Positions 17,004 through 27,084 of a DNA stretch of 64,000 bases are shown here, in pieces. The position numbers and the translations under genes are program-made. This stretch comes from Chloroflexota bacterium (GTDB lineage Bacteria > Chloroflexota > UBA6077 > FW602-bin22 > CADDYW01): assembly GCA_021324795.1 (NCBI GenBank), contig JAJPIK010000050.1, positions 1-64,000 on the forward strand, given 5' to 3'. The notes under the pieces are model-generated. The model did no database searches, was not told where the DNA came from, and saw only the letters and a program-made list of their open reading frames with translations. Within the stretch, counting starts at the first letter, position 1. Every line of letters starts with the position of its first letter.

Positions 17004-17095
17004 TGGCGATGATTGACAAACTCCCGCCGTGCGACTAGGATGCCTCACTAGATCGTGATGTCGAAATCCTGACGCCAGTCATTCACAGGGAGCCG

Positions 17096-17157
17096 CTCTC
17101 ATCCCTGCGCTGCGTCCAGCGCAGGCTCTTCCTTTCCCAGAGGGAACGGGAACTTCA
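17096..17157 (-). repeat. Dispersed GC-rich element, copy 2
   Basis: Read on the minus strand it matches the element at 10913-10980 (TGAAGTTCCCGTTCC, TCTGGGAAAGG, CCTGCGCTG, AGCGCAGGGATGAGAG). It contains a perfect 9-bp stem, 17104-17112 with 17117-17125, and may serve as the parB terminator or leader of the next gene. Confidence 0.55.
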
Positions 17158-17170
17158 CGGAGGAAATTGA

Positions 17171-18034
17171 ATGCCTCAAGGGATTCCAACAGAATATGTC
17201 CGATCGCGGACGCTTGGCGACGCGACGCTCACAATGATTAGCGACGGCAGCGGCTGGTCGACGATCATCAATTCGCTCGTCGACGTTCCTCAAGAAGTAT
17301 GGCGTCGCGAAGTCGACGCCAACGAGAACGCGGAAGTGATGGTCGGCTACAACGTTGCTCACCTCCGCCTCGGCAACGCGTCCATTCTGATCGATCTGGG
17401 ATTCGATGATCCTGGTCCGGAATCACAATGGATGCCGCCGCAGCACCAACGCTCGCCCGGAGTCGAAGCGGGCCTGGTTACGATCGGCGTCAAGCCAGCC
17501 GACGTGACCCACGTGCTGATCACCCACGCTCACGGCGACCACGTAGCCGGCGGCACGATCGTCCGCGACGGACGGCGCGTCGCGCGCTATCCCAATGCCC
17601 GCCACTTTCTCGGCCGCACCGACTGGGAGGAATACGCGAGTCGCACCCAGTCGAATTCTTATCCGGCCGTCAACTTGGGAACGCTGCTCACGCTCGGCCA
17701 GCTCGAGCTAGTCGACGGCGACCGCGAGATCGTGCCCGGCGTGACGCTGATTCACGCGCCCGGCGAGTCCCCTGGGCATTCATTGGTTCGCGTTCAGTCG
17801 CGGGGAGAGGTTTTTTACTTTCTGGGTGACCTGTTCCACCACCCGGCCGAGGTTGCTCACGTCGATTGGGTCTCGCGGGGACGCGACGCCACGCGCATGC
17901 GAGCCTCGCGTGAGCGTTTGATCGAAGCCGCCCTTCGGGAAAACGCTTTGCTCGCGACCGCGCACATGCCGTTCCCGGGTCTGGGCCGGCTCGAGCGCAC
18001 TGCCGAGGGTATCCGCTGGCGTGTCGTCGACTGA
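17171..18034 (+). CDS. Metallo-beta-lactamase-fold hydrolase
   Basis: A 287-residue single-domain MBL protein. The zinc motif is THAHGDH (H119, H121, D123, H124), with a later HAPGESPGHS histidine and LGDLFHHP. A Shine-Dalgarno (ggaggaa) sits seven bases before the ATG. It has no signal peptide. The family hydrolyses esters, lactones or thioesters; this resembles the N-acyl homoserine lactonase-like MBL group but lacks any proof of substrate. It overlaps the following DUF429 gene by 14 nt, so the pair is an operon. Confidence 0.87.
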   Translation: MPQGIPTEYVRSRTLGDATLTMISDGSGWSTIINSLVDVPQEVWRREVDANENAEVMVGYNVAHLRLGNASILIDLGFDDPGPESQWMPPQHQRSPGVEAGLVTIGVKPADVTHVLITHAHGDHVAGGTIVRDGRRVARYPNARHFLGRTDWEEYASRTQSNSYPAVNLGTLLTLGQLELVDGDREIVPGVTLIHAPGESPGHSLVRVQSRGEVFYFLGDLFHHPAEVAHVDWVSRGRDATRMRASRERLIEAALRENALLATAHMPFPGLGRLERTAEGIRWRVVD

Positions 18035-18863
18035 CCAAGCCAGCCCGCGCGAGAACGTCTTTGGCGTTGATTTCAGCGGCGCCGCTCGCGCCGGGGAAAA
18101 GATCTGGATCGCCCACGGTCGGCGAACCACGTCAAACGTAGAGATCGACGAATGCCGTCGGGCCGCCGCCCTTGTGGACTCCAGCCCGGCGCTCATCGAA
18201 GCACTAGCTGCCTTACGCCGCCTCATTCAAAGTGTACCGACCGCTATCTTTGGCTTCGATTTCCCGTTTGGCCTACCTGAGGCGGTCTGCCGCACCCAAA
18301 ACTGGGAAGCTGAAGTACTCAGCCATCATTTGGCTTACCCAACTGCCGAGGACTTTCGCCGCGACTGCTTGCGGCGGGCCGGCGGTCGCGAGCTTCAGCG
18401 ACTGACCGACCGGGAAGCCCGAACACCATTCTCCTCGTACAATTTGCGTCTCTACCGGCAAACTGATGCCGGACTTCGCCACCTCTTGGCACCATTGATC
18501 GCGGCAAACACGGTTGCTGTGGCGCCGATGCAGTCAGTCCGATCAGACCGGGCACTGCTCATCGAAGTGTGCCCGGCATCGACCCTCAAGCGCATGGGCA
18601 TTTACCAACGGTTTACCGGTTACAAAGGTCGGTCTGCAGCCGCGGCGATCAAGCGACGGGCAATTCTCGAGATATTAGAAGATTCCGGTGGGATCCGCCT
18701 GAGCTCACCAGTGCTCCGGACCGTTGCGGAAGACGACGCGGAAGGTGATGCCCTCGACAGTATCGTGGCCGCGCTGGCGGCCGCTCGCGCCCGGGTCGAG
18801 ATCGAAGGCCAGAACACCAACATCAACCCACTTTACCGACTTGAAGGCTTCGTGTACAGCTAA
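18021..18863 (+). CDS. DUF429 family protein (RNase H-like fold)
   Basis: A 280-residue protein from a GTG inside the end of the MBL gene. The opening FGVDFSGAARAGEKIW and IFGFDFPFGLPEAV are the two conserved Asp-containing strands of DUF429, predicted to adopt an RNase H-like nuclease fold. ADDxD-like acidic residues near the end (AEDDAEGDALDSIVAALAA) complete the usual pattern. Its function is unknown. Co-translation with the metallo-hydrolase is seen in the sequence; a shared role is inference. Confidence 0.8.
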   Translation: MSSTDQASPRENVFGVDFSGAARAGEKIWIAHGRRTTSNVEIDECRRAAALVDSSPALIEALAALRRLIQSVPTAIFGFDFPFGLPEAVCRTQNWEAEVLSHHLAYPTAEDFRRDCLRRAGGRELQRLTDREARTPFSSYNLRLYRQTDAGLRHLLAPLIAANTVAVAPMQSVRSDRALLIEVCPASTLKRMGIYQRFTGYKGRSAAAAIKRRAILEILEDSGGIRLSSPVLRTVAEDDAEGDALDSIVAALAAARARVEIEGQNTNINPLYRLEGFVYS

Positions 18864-18995
18864 AACCAGGTGTAAGCTAAAATCAGATGTAATTGGGCAA
18901 TGTCGACGACAATGGTCATAACGCGATCGCGGAAGATAGCGCAAGATCATGCAGGCTGCAGTCGAGCACTTTCCGATCGCGTTCAGCAGCTTCAC

Positions 18996-20096
18996 TCACT
19001 GGATCACCACCAGCGCCCGGCCAACGATCTCACCCCGATTCAAGGCCTGATAAGCAGTATTGACCTCGTCGAGCGAGTAGCGACGGCTTACTGCTCGCTC
19101 GGCATCGAGATAGCCTTGTTCGACTAGCTTGAGGACCGAGGGAAGATCAATCCGGGGGCGGGCTCCGTAGGAGCCGATGATCCGGATTCCCCGTCTGACG
19201 ATCCGGGTGATCTCGACCGGCGCGGTCATACCCGCAGGTGCGATTCCGACCATGACCGCCCGACCGCCGTCGCGGACTACGCTCAGCGCCTGGATGAACG
19301 TCTCCGGCCGACCGAGTGCTTCGAAGGCCACATCGACCCCGCGGCCATCGGTGATCTCCCGAATTCGCGCGGTGACGTCCTCCTGATGAGCGTCAATGAC
19401 ATGGCTAGCACCAAGCTGGCGTGCGATGGCAAGTTTGTCAGTTCTGACGTCGATCGCAACGATCGGCGTCGCACCAAAGGCACGGGCGATCTGAATCAGG
19501 CTGGAGCCAACCCCACCAGTCGCCACGACCGCGACCGACTCGCCCGCGTGTAAATCGGCCCCGTTGCGCGCGGCTCCGTACGCGGTGAAAACGGCGCAGC
19601 CAAGGATCGCCGCTGATTCGAACGGAATACCGGTGGGGAGCGGGAACACGTCGGTCGCCGGCACGACCGCGTATTCGGCCAGTCCGCCCATTGAGTACAT
19701 CCAGAGTGGGGTACCGTTCCGATCGCGCAACCGGGTATCGCCGTCATAGAGCTTGCCCTGGAGACGGTTGTAGGCGAAAAACGTTTCGCAGAGATCGTCG
19801 CGTCCCTGCCGGCAGTAGTAGCAGGATCCGCAAGGCATAATGAAACTGCAGACCACCTTCTGCCCGACGTCGACGCTCCTCACTTCCGGGCCAAGCGCGG
19901 TGATCGTGCCAGAGATCTCATGGCCCAGCACGCAAGGTAATGGGAATTGGACCTCGCCTTTGATCACATGCAAATCAGTGTGACAGACACCGCAGGCCTG
20001 GACCTTGACCAGCACTTCGCCGGTCCGTGGCTCCGGTCGAGGGATCTCCTCGACGACCAGTGGCGTGCCAATCTGGCGTAAGATAGCAGCTTTCAT
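18996..20096 (-). CDS. Zinc-dependent alcohol dehydrogenase (MDR family)
   Basis: A 366-residue medium-chain dehydrogenase. The catalytic zinc is held by C38 and H59-E60 (GVCHTD, LGHE). The structural zinc site is CGSCYYC plus a fourth Cys (RDDLCE). The Rossmann fold has ATGGVGSSLIQIA. It is NAD(P)-dependent and cytoplasmic, oxidising an alcohol or reducing an aldehyde; the substrate pocket is not diagnostic. Transcribed alone, convergent with DUF429; the 132 bp between them shows no clear terminator. Confidence 0.92.
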   Translation of the reverse strand: MKAAILRQIGTPLVVEEIPRPEPRTGEVLVKVQACGVCHTDLHVIKGEVQFPLPCVLGHEISGTITALGPEVRSVDVGQKVVCSFIMPCGSCYYCRQGRDDLCETFFAYNRLQGKLYDGDTRLRDRNGTPLWMYSMGGLAEYAVVPATDVFPLPTGIPFESAAILGCAVFTAYGAARNGADLHAGESVAVVATGGVGSSLIQIARAFGATPIVAIDVRTDKLAIARQLGASHVIDAHQEDVTARIREITDGRGVDVAFEALGRPETFIQALSVVRDGGRAVMVGIAPAGMTAPVEITRIVRRGIRIIGSYGARPRIDLPSVLKLVEQGYLDAERAVSRRYSLDEVNTAYQALNRGEIVGRALVVIQ

Positions 20097-20254
20097 CTCT
20101 CTATCCGGGCCTAACGTTAGCGGAACCTGGCTGGATTCTAGGAGGGGGCGGACACTTCTGTCAACAGTGACCGCGTGCCTCTTGCTTACAGCCGATCTGC
20201 GGTGTAAAGTGTCGTCTGCTATTATTGCTTAGACGGCTACCCAGAAGGGAACGC

Positions 20255-20668
20255 GTGAAGCTATCGGTCATTATTCCCGCGTACAACGAAAAGGATACCA
20301 TTGTCGAGATCATCGAACGCGTGGCCGCGGTTCCGATTGAGAAAGAGATCATCGTGGTCGATGACTGCTCAACTGACGGCACCCGTGCCATTCTGGAGAA
20401 TCTTCACCATCCAGATGTAACAGTCATGTTGCATGGTTGCAATGGTGGCAAGGGCTCGGCAATTCGGACAGGTATTGCACGGGCAACAGGAGATTCCGTG
20501 ATCATCCAGGACGCCGATCTGGAATATGATCCCCAGGACTACCCAACTCTCCTTGAGCCGATCATCTCCGGTCGTGCCAACGTCGTTTATGGATCTCGCT
20601 TTCTCGGAAAGCTGGAGCGCATGACGTTGATCCAACGCGAGGACGATTTTGCCACACTTCTTACGTAG
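20255..20668 (+). pseudogene. Truncated family 2 glycosyltransferase (DPM1-like)
   Basis: A 137-residue frame from GTG. It has the full donor-binding half of a dolichyl/polyprenyl-phosphate mannose synthase-like enzyme: [24 protein letters not shown] and the metal-binding [11 protein letters not shown]. It stops soon after GSRFLG, where the family continues with the acceptor domain and often membrane helices. About 80-100 residues are missing, so it is probably inactive or works only with another protein. Its end overlaps the next gene by 20 nt, which suggests a deletion that joined the two. Confidence 0.6.
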
Positions 20669-23579
20669 GCTCCCCGCGGACCTGACCGCATTCGTTTTCT
20701 TCGTCGTGCTGGGCTGTACACTCACCTACCCCTTTCCTCTTCAGCTTGCTGACCACTTGCGAGATGGCGGTGACTCCTACGAATACGCTTGGGACATTGG
20801 GTTCGGCGCTTATCAACTCACCCATCATCCTTTGCATCTTTACGATGGAAACATCTTCTACCCATTCCCGCTTAGCTTGGCCTACTCAGATAGCACAGTC
20901 CCCAACGTTATTCTCGGCACGCCGATCGTGATGCTCACGAATAATCCGGTGTTGGCACTCAACGTTCTCATCCTGCTCACCTTCATCCTGGGCGGATACG
21001 GTATGTATCTGTTCGTTACACAACGGACCGGGTCACGCTCCGCTGGGATCGTGGCGGGCATCATGTATGGATTCTCGCCCTTTCGATACGATCACTTGGC
21101 TCAGCTTCCGAACGTTTCAATGGAATGGGCGCCTTTTGCCCTGTGGAGCTTTGACCGCTACTTGGCATCGGATCGGGTACGCTGGGCTGCTGGCTTTTCC
21201 CTTTTCTGCGTCCTCCAGATCCTCGTTTCTTTCTACTATGCCTTCATCCTAGGAATTGGCATCGCTTTCTACGTCGTGATCCGCCTAATCCAATCGGGTC
21301 GGAGTTGGATACGGCTCCGCGTGATTATTCCGTTCGTCGGCTCTTGCCTTGTCGGAGCCCTGGCGGCGGCGCCATTCATCGTTCCCTACTTTACGCTCGA
21401 GCGTATGTTTGGCCTGAAACGTACGATCGATGAAGCAGTGTACTTTTCGGCTTGGCCAGCGAACTTTCTGGCGGCAAATCGTACCTCCCCGATTGTCCTC
21501 ATCGCACCGCTGGTCAGCTTGTGGCAGCGACTCTGGCCTGACGCGCAGATCGCGGCACCCGAGCGTTGGCTCTACCCAGGACTCCTGATCGTCGTGCTTT
21601 CCGTGGTCGCAATAGTGCGTCGCCATTGGTCGTTTGTGATCGCGCCCGTTTGTATGGTCGTGGCGGGGGTTGTCCTGAGCTTCGGTCCGGTTTTTCACCT
21701 CGCTGCCAACGTGGCAGTGCCTCTCCCCATTCCTATGCCTTACACAATTCTCTATTACCACCTTCCAGGATTCCCCGCTCTGCGCGTCCCTTCGCGTTTT
21801 GGCGCACTAGTTGTCTTCGGGCTAGCAATTCTGGCAGGTGATGGCTTAGCCTACTTGTCGGAGCGTTACCGACCAGCCGGGACTTTTTTGAAGAGGGATC
21901 TCGAAAGGAAGGGGCACCTGCTCGCGGTTGCCTGTGCGGGCATTGCGATCGCTGAGGGAATGACTATCCTCCCACTCACACCGGTAAAAGTGGGCTCATC
22001 AATCCCCGCGGTCTACCGCTGGCTCGCTAAGGATCCGGAACCCGGCGCGGTCGTCGAGCTCCCCATCGACGACAACGCCTTTCACGAGAGTCCACGTTCA
22101 TATTACTCGACCTACGATCATCGGCCACTGGTCAATGGCTTTCGCTCGTTCATTCCACCACTCTACAACAATCTCGCTAAGACGATCAGTTTTTTTCCGT
22201 CCGTCCAAGCGATCGATACTCTCAAGCGATTAGCAGTACGCTTTGTCATCGTTCACGAAGCGGAGCTAACGCCTGGCGATCGCCAACGCATGGCCCTGAT
22301 CCAAAACGTACCCGGAATCCAGCGCGTGGCGCAGTTAGGGTCGGACGACATTTATCGTGTCGACGGCACGCCAACGTCGACGCAGCTTGGCCTCTCGCTC
22401 CAGCAAACCGGATGCATTAACCAGAACAGTTCATCTGGTCAATCGGTGACGAGCTTAGCAATCCTGCAAAGTAACGATGACTTTACTGTGCTGGCGCCCG
22501 GCACTCAGAGTCTGAAGTTTCAACTGACCTGGCGTACGAAGGACGGCATCGTACTCCAAGAGGTCACGCAAGCGCCGGTCAACTCATGGGTGATTGCTTC
22601 ACCCTTTTCAGTTCCGATCACTTATCTCGCACCAAGCAAGCCCGGCCTTTATTCCCTGGACATCACCCTGATAGACCAACCATGGCTACGCGCAAGCGCC
22701 AATATCCCATTTGTCCTCAATAGTAACCAACCGACTGCTACCCTCGCCGGCCCCCCTCAGTTGATGAAGGCACAGATCGACTCACCTCGCCCCGCGCCTC
22801 GCGATGGCGTCAACTACACCTTGGCCTGGCGAGTTCCGACCGTTCTGCCACACCCGCTGGTTGTCTTCGTCAACGCGTACGATGGCCACGATGTGTATTG
22901 GAGCTTTCCGCGCGGGACCGAGCCACGCTTCCCGGGGAGCACGACATGTGGAGGCACCTTCGCGATGGACAGTGGCAACCTACCATTGCGTGCGGGTATC
23001 CCCGCCGGGCAATACTGGCTAGAGGCCGGGTTGCTCGACTCAACGACCGGCCAACGTATGCCTTTCCGCAATCCGGATGGCAAGATGGTTACTCGCTATG
23101 TCGTTGGCTCCTTTTGGATTCGTCCGAATAATGTCTTTCCAACTATTGCTCAGGAAGCGAATGCCGAGGGAACATACCACTTTGGTGGTACGGTGGATTT
23201 ACAGCAATGGTCCATTAGCGGGGCCGTCGTCCCGAATGGGCGACTCGACGTGAGTATGCTCTGGGTGACCAAAGCGCCCATGGCGCGGAATTATACCGTT
23301 TTCGTCCACGTGACCTCGCCTGCTGGCAATCTGATTGCACAATTCGATGGTCAACCAACCGGTGGAATTTACCCGACATCAGCATGGTTACCGGGTGAGA
23401 GTGTGTTGGATCGCTATTCGGTGCAGCTACCGTCCAGTCTGCCCCCGGGGCCGTATAAGGTCGAAGCCGGTCTTTACGACCTTAAGACCCTTCAACGGCT
23501 TCCGGTTTCCAGTGAAGCGGGCGAATCGCCGGCGGATTACGTTTTACTTGGCACGCTTGGTGCGACAGATGGCGGTTGA
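20649..23579 (+). CDS. Large polytopic membrane protein with C-terminal beta-rich domain
   Basis: 976 residues. The start is a TTG with a weak GAGG element before it. The first about 450 residues hold about 12 membrane helices and resemble YfhO-type or GT-C-like bacterial membrane proteins ([20 protein letters not shown] carries acidic residues in the first loop). Residues about 450-560 carry a soluble segment ([20 protein letters not shown]). The rest is beta-rich, with at least two modules; the last about 140 residues ([22 protein letters not shown]) recur in the next protein. A cell-envelope glycan role is possible; function not established. Confidence 0.75.
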   Translation: MPHFLRRLPADLTAFVFFVVLGCTLTYPFPLQLADHLRDGGDSYEYAWDIGFGAYQLTHHPLHLYDGNIFYPFPLSLAYSDSTVPNVILGTPIVMLTNNPVLALNVLILLTFILGGYGMYLFVTQRTGSRSAGIVAGIMYGFSPFRYDHLAQLPNVSMEWAPFALWSFDRYLASDRVRWAAGFSLFCVLQILVSFYYAFILGIGIAFYVVIRLIQSGRSWIRLRVIIPFVGSCLVGALAAAPFIVPYFTLERMFGLKRTIDEAVYFSAWPANFLAANRTSPIVLIAPLVSLWQRLWPDAQIAAPERWLYPGLLIVVLSVVAIVRRHWSFVIAPVCMVVAGVVLSFGPVFHLAANVAVPLPIPMPYTILYYHLPGFPALRVPSRFGALVVFGLAILAGDGLAYLSERYRPAGTFLKRDLERKGHLLAVACAGIAIAEGMTILPLTPVKVGSSIPAVYRWLAKDPEPGAVVELPIDDNAFHESPRSYYSTYDHRPLVNGFRSFIPPLYNNLAKTISFFPSVQAIDTLKRLAVRFVIVHEAELTPGDRQRMALIQNVPGIQRVAQLGSDDIYRVDGTPTSTQLGLSLQQTGCINQNSSSGQSVTSLAILQSNDDFTVLAPGTQSLKFQLTWRTKDGIVLQEVTQAPVNSWVIASPFSVPITYLAPSKPGLYSLDITLIDQPWLRASANIPFVLNSNQPTATLAGPPQLMKAQIDSPRPAPRDGVNYTLAWRVPTVLPHPLVVFVNAYDGHDVYWSFPRGTEPRFPGSTTCGGTFAMDSGNLPLRAGIPAGQYWLEAGLLDSTTGQRMPFRNPDGKMVTRYVVGSFWIRPNNVFPTIAQEANAEGTYHFGGTVDLQQWSISGAVVPNGRLDVSMLWVTKAPMARNYTVFVHVTSPAGNLIAQFDGQPTGGIYPTSAWLPGESVLDRYSVQLPSSLPPGPYKVEAGLYDLKTLQRLPVSSEAGESPADYVLLGTLGATDGG

Positions 23580-25536
23580 GTACGCCGGGGTTGAGCAAAC
23601 TCACGCCCATATCTCACAAAAAGTGCCTTCAAAAGTACTCTTCGAGGCAGTACTCCTCGCCATAATCCTGGTAGGAATCCTTATGTTTCTACGCGCGCAC
23701 CCGGATGACACGGCAGGCGGAGCGGACAGCTACGGCTATGTTTCCGAGGCATTGCGTCTCAATACCGGCCACCTCATCGCGGCCGAACACGTTTTGACCC
23801 CCTTTGGTCTTCCGGAGAATAGTGCGATCACCCATCCACTGGGCTACGCCCCAAAAGGATTTGACGAGACGGTTCCCACCTACCCCTTCGGCTACCCGCT
23901 GCTGATGCTTTTTGCCTTTCGCATCGCCGGGTTCGAAGCGATGTTCTGGGTTACGCCCATTCTGGGAAGCATGACCGTTGTCCTCACCTATCTCCTCGGG
24001 CGATTTTCCCTGGGTCCGATCGGCGGTACGATCGCGGCGCTTCTCGTCTTTGTCCTTCCGAACTACCTGATGTCTTCTATCGCACCAATGAGTGACGTCC
24101 CGGCAACGTTTTTCACCACGCTCGCTCTCGTTGCCTTGTTGTACCCACGGCCATCGCCCTGGACTGCTCTCCTCGTCGGCAGTGCCGAAGGATTTGGAAT
24201 CTGGATCCGCCCTAATCTCGCCCTGATTGTGATCCCAACCGCCGCGTGGCTGCTCTGGCAGCGCGACCGAAGAAGACTCTTTCTTTTTTTCCTCGGCATG
24301 CTCCCGTTCGCGGTCGCCGAGGGCTTTGTCAATCAGTATCTTTACGGCGCTCCCTTGACCACTGGCTACGGAGAGCCTCCTTTAACAGGGGATCTGCTCG
24401 ACGCTGGTCAGCGATGCCTGAGGTACCTCCAGCGCCTCAACGAGCAACAAGCTGGAGTCGGGCTTCTCCTGGCAGGGCTCGGGTTTGCACTTGGCCAACT
24501 GTCAACTCGTCTTCGTCTCTTCTTTGCTGGCTTCGCCGGCCTCTTCTTGATCTTCTTTTCCTTTTACACAATAGATGATGCCTGGTGGTATGGACGCTTT
24601 TTGCTGCCTGGTCTCCCGTCCATCGCTATCCTCGAGGCGTCGGCGATCGTACGTCTCATGCCCCTCATTCACCAGCGCTGGTTCAGAGGCATCTGCGTCG
24701 TGCTCGGTCTCGCTATCTTTAGTTGGGCCTCGATTGAGTATTCACGATCCCACTTCGTGTTTAATCTGGGGCCAGAGGATCTCAAGTACCAGCTAGCAGC
24801 TCAGCTTGCCGTTCAGGAGGCGCGCCAGCCGGCTCTCGTTCTCGCGATGCAGCACAGCGGATCTCTTCGCCTCTACGGTGGACTCGATTCGATGCGTTAC
24901 GACCTCGCCCCTTTGCCACAATTGATGGAGATTTTGCAGCACGTCACCCAGGTTGGGGGAAACGTCTACCTCCTTGCCGATGATTGGGAACTCAAGCAGC
25001 TCACCAGCGGCGAACGCGCGGTCCTACTAGCTGGTGCCAAGGACCTGGGGCACGTTGAGCAATCGCACGCAACTTTTTTCCAGCTAAACATCTTGCAGCC
25101 TAAGGATCTGCCAGTTCAACATCGACTCAACGCGACTTTCGGCCACCAGATTGTCCTGCGTGGCTATGCCCTCGTACCTGAAAGCCCCCGTGCCGGTCGT
25201 ACGATGAAGGTGATACTGTATTGGCAGGCACTTGCTATGCCTACTGATAATTACAGTGTTTTCATTCATCTGGTTGACGACCGTGGCAATAGGGTTAGCC
25301 AAACCGACTCGTACCCGGTCGATGGACGCTATCCCACGAAGCAGTGGACCCCTGGCTACACGATCGTCGACGAGCACGAGCTGAGTATCCCGACAACCGC
25401 GGCAGGCCAGCACGTGCAAATCATTGCCGGTCTCTATCGATTGGACACACTGAAACGCCTTCAACCGCACGGCAGCAGTGTTCCAGCCAATTCAGACTAC
25501 GTTGTCCTTGGATCGTTCGACTTGCCGAACAACTGA
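23569..25536 (+). CDS. GT39/ArnT-like membrane glycosyltransferase with the same C-terminal domain
   Basis: 655 residues. The ATG at 23569 overlaps the previous stop and is preferred over the upstream in-frame GTG codons, which would lie inside the other gene. Its first loop has PDDTAGGADSYGYVSEAL, the acidic catalytic-type loop of lipid-linked GT-C enzymes, then about nine helices. The last about 110 residues (NYSVFIHLVDDRGN, IIAGLYRLDTLKRL) are homologous to the C-terminus of the preceding protein. It likely transfers a sugar from a polyprenyl phosphate donor outside the membrane. The truncated GT2 just upstream would be the donor-making enzyme if functional. Confidence 0.75.
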   Translation: MAVEYAGVEQTHAHISQKVPSKVLFEAVLLAIILVGILMFLRAHPDDTAGGADSYGYVSEALRLNTGHLIAAEHVLTPFGLPENSAITHPLGYAPKGFDETVPTYPFGYPLLMLFAFRIAGFEAMFWVTPILGSMTVVLTYLLGRFSLGPIGGTIAALLVFVLPNYLMSSIAPMSDVPATFFTTLALVALLYPRPSPWTALLVGSAEGFGIWIRPNLALIVIPTAAWLLWQRDRRRLFLFFLGMLPFAVAEGFVNQYLYGAPLTTGYGEPPLTGDLLDAGQRCLRYLQRLNEQQAGVGLLLAGLGFALGQLSTRLRLFFAGFAGLFLIFFSFYTIDDAWWYGRFLLPGLPSIAILEASAIVRLMPLIHQRWFRGICVVLGLAIFSWASIEYSRSHFVFNLGPEDLKYQLAAQLAVQEARQPALVLAMQHSGSLRLYGGLDSMRYDLAPLPQLMEILQHVTQVGGNVYLLADDWELKQLTSGERAVLLAGAKDLGHVEQSHATFFQLNILQPKDLPVQHRLNATFGHQIVLRGYALVPESPRAGRTMKVILYWQALAMPTDNYSVFIHLVDDRGNRVSQTDSYPVDGRYPTKQWTPGYTIVDEHELSIPTTAAGQHVQIIAGLYRLDTLKRLQPHGSSVPANSDYVVLGSFDLPNN

Positions 25537-25700
25537 ATTATAGCCTGGCCTCTTTTCTAGGGGGCAAGTGACCAGGCAGTTTGCTCATTCATTTGGACTA
25601 TTGGTTTGATCCGATCAGCCGCCTTGGCGCAGCGAAAATCCTCCCCTGTCTCTCGATAGCTACTGAATTGTTTGCCCCCCTGCTCTCCGCCAAAACAAAA

Positions 25701-25728
25701 CCAGCGCCCCGATGCCCTGGGGCGCTGG
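25701..25728 (-). terminator. Intrinsic terminator of the small secreted protein gene
   Basis: CCAGCGCCCC and its complement form a perfect 10-bp stem with an 8-nt loop. On the minus strand it is followed by TTTTGTTTTG, a typical T-rich tail. Confidence 0.85.
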
Positions 25729-25754
25729 AGGAACGAAAAATTGAAAGGCAGGCG

Positions 25755-26225
25755 TTACCGATCGAGCTGGAACGGATTTGTCGCCGGATGGCTGCCCGTC
25801 GGACCCAAGAAGATGTTGTTGGTCGAGATGAGTTGCCCATCGAGGTCGAGCCGGAAGCGGACGTACTCGCCGCCCCGAATGCGGAAGTTGACGCCATCGG
25901 TTCCGTCATAGGTGTGGAAGTGCAGCAACAGAGTATGTCCACCGTCGACGACGTCAAACGTGTCTCCACTCTCCAAACGAAATGGGCTGACGTCTTCAAA
26001 AATCCCGTTGGTATGCACCCGAGCCGTGAAGTCGTGCTCGGCGCCCGGGCCATGAGTGCGGAGGTGGTAACCGTCGTCGTTGTGCCAGATGTAATAACCG
26101 GTCGGCGCGTTATCAGCGATCGTCGGGGTTCCCTCGAGTGGGCCAGTGGCGGCGAATGCTGACAAACTTAGTCCAAAGAGCAGGGAGAGCGCGGCGAGAA
26201 CGGCGAAGATGCTACGGGTAATCAT
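25755..26225 (-). CDS. Small secreted protein, unknown function
   Basis: 156 residues. A clear signal peptide (basic start, Leu-rich core, cut near AFA-ATG) is followed by a beta-rich mature part with GYYIWHNDDGYHLRTHGPG and HTLLLHFHTYDG. The pattern of conserved aromatic and His residues suggests a compact beta-sandwich. No family was recognised. It has its own terminator and a 292-bp upstream divergent region, so it is monocistronic. Confidence 0.75.
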   Translation of the reverse strand: MITRSIFAVLAALSLLFGLSLSAFAATGPLEGTPTIADNAPTGYYIWHNDDGYHLRTHGPGAEHDFTARVHTNGIFEDVSPFRLESGDTFDVVDGGHTLLLHFHTYDGTDGVNFRIRGGEYVRFRLDLDGQLISTNNIFLGPTGSHPATNPFQLDR

Positions 26226-26517
26226 GTAAGACCTCCATGTTCGTTCGCTTCAGTTCGCGGAGTCATTGATCCCATGCTGGGGTTGAACCGGCTTGGTCCG
26301 GGCGTTCGGCGACGCGACTCCCGGGCGTGGCCACCGCGTACGCTCGAACAAACTTTGGCCTGAGCTCTTGGGCCTTTTTCCCTTTCCACTGAAGTAGTCG
26401 CCGGCCAGCCGTGAAATGTATGGGCTAATCAGAAATTTTTCTTGAAGAGATTGTCTCGTACATCTTGACCGACTTTGACGACTATACTTATGGGGGATCC
26501 GGGGAGAAGGAGATGGG

Positions 26518-27084
26518 GTGCGCCAAGCGCCGGAAGACGTAGCCGCGCTGATTCACCGGGCGAAAGCCTACGATCAGGCCGCGTTTGCTGAGCTCTACCG
26601 GAAAACGGTCGGGCCAGTATATCGGTATCTCTCGGCTCGAGTGGCCCGCGTCGAAGAAGCCGAGGAGTTGACTCAGGACGTCTTTCTGGCCGCGCTCAAC
26701 GGTATCCAGAGTCTGCGCGCGGAGGATGAAGCTGCGCTCATGAGCTGGCTTTTTCAGATCGCGCGTAACAAGCTCGCCGACAGTCTCCGACGGCGCTACC
26801 GTCAGCCAGTGGCACCGCTTGAAGAAGCCGAGGACATGCCTACCGAGCAGCCACGGCCAGATGAGGCAGCGGAGGCATGGGAAGAACAGACCGAAGTTCG
26901 CCAGGCGCTGGATCATTTGACCAGTGAGCAGCGCGAAGTGATCATTTGTAAATACGTGCTTGGCTATGACAATAGCCAGACCGCCAAGCAAGTTGGCAAG
27001 AATGTCAACGCGGTGAACCAGTTGCACCACCGCGCACTTGCTAGCTTGCATCGTTTGCTTAGTCGACCGGAGAAGGTCTCATGA
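26518..27084 (+). CDS. ECF-type RNA polymerase sigma factor
   Basis: 188 residues from GTG, behind agaaggag. Region 2 contains QAAFAELYRKTVGPVYRYL and EEAEELTQDVFLAAL, and region 4 is DHLTSEQREVIICKYVLGY and the HTH with NSQTAKQVGKNVNAV. It directs RNA polymerase to a small regulon. Its stop overlaps the next gene (ATGA), which encodes a single-pass membrane protein of the DUF5667 type, a usual anti-sigma partner. Candidate -10/-35 elements upstream (TTGACC at 26465, TATACT at 26483) are poorly spaced. Confidence 0.9.
   Translation: MRQAPEDVAALIHRAKAYDQAAFAELYRKTVGPVYRYLSARVARVEEAEELTQDVFLAALNGIQSLRAEDEAALMSWLFQIARNKLADSLRRRYRQPVAPLEEAEDMPTEQPRPDEAAEAWEEQTEVRQALDHLTSEQREVIICKYVLGYDNSQTAKQVGKNVNAVNQLHHRALASLHRLLSRPEKVS

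Noticed and set aside
16988-17157. parB downstream region as a plain rho-independent terminator
   Set aside because: Neither the palindrome nor the 9-bp hairpin is followed by a T-run; a parS-like site and a dispersed element explain them better.
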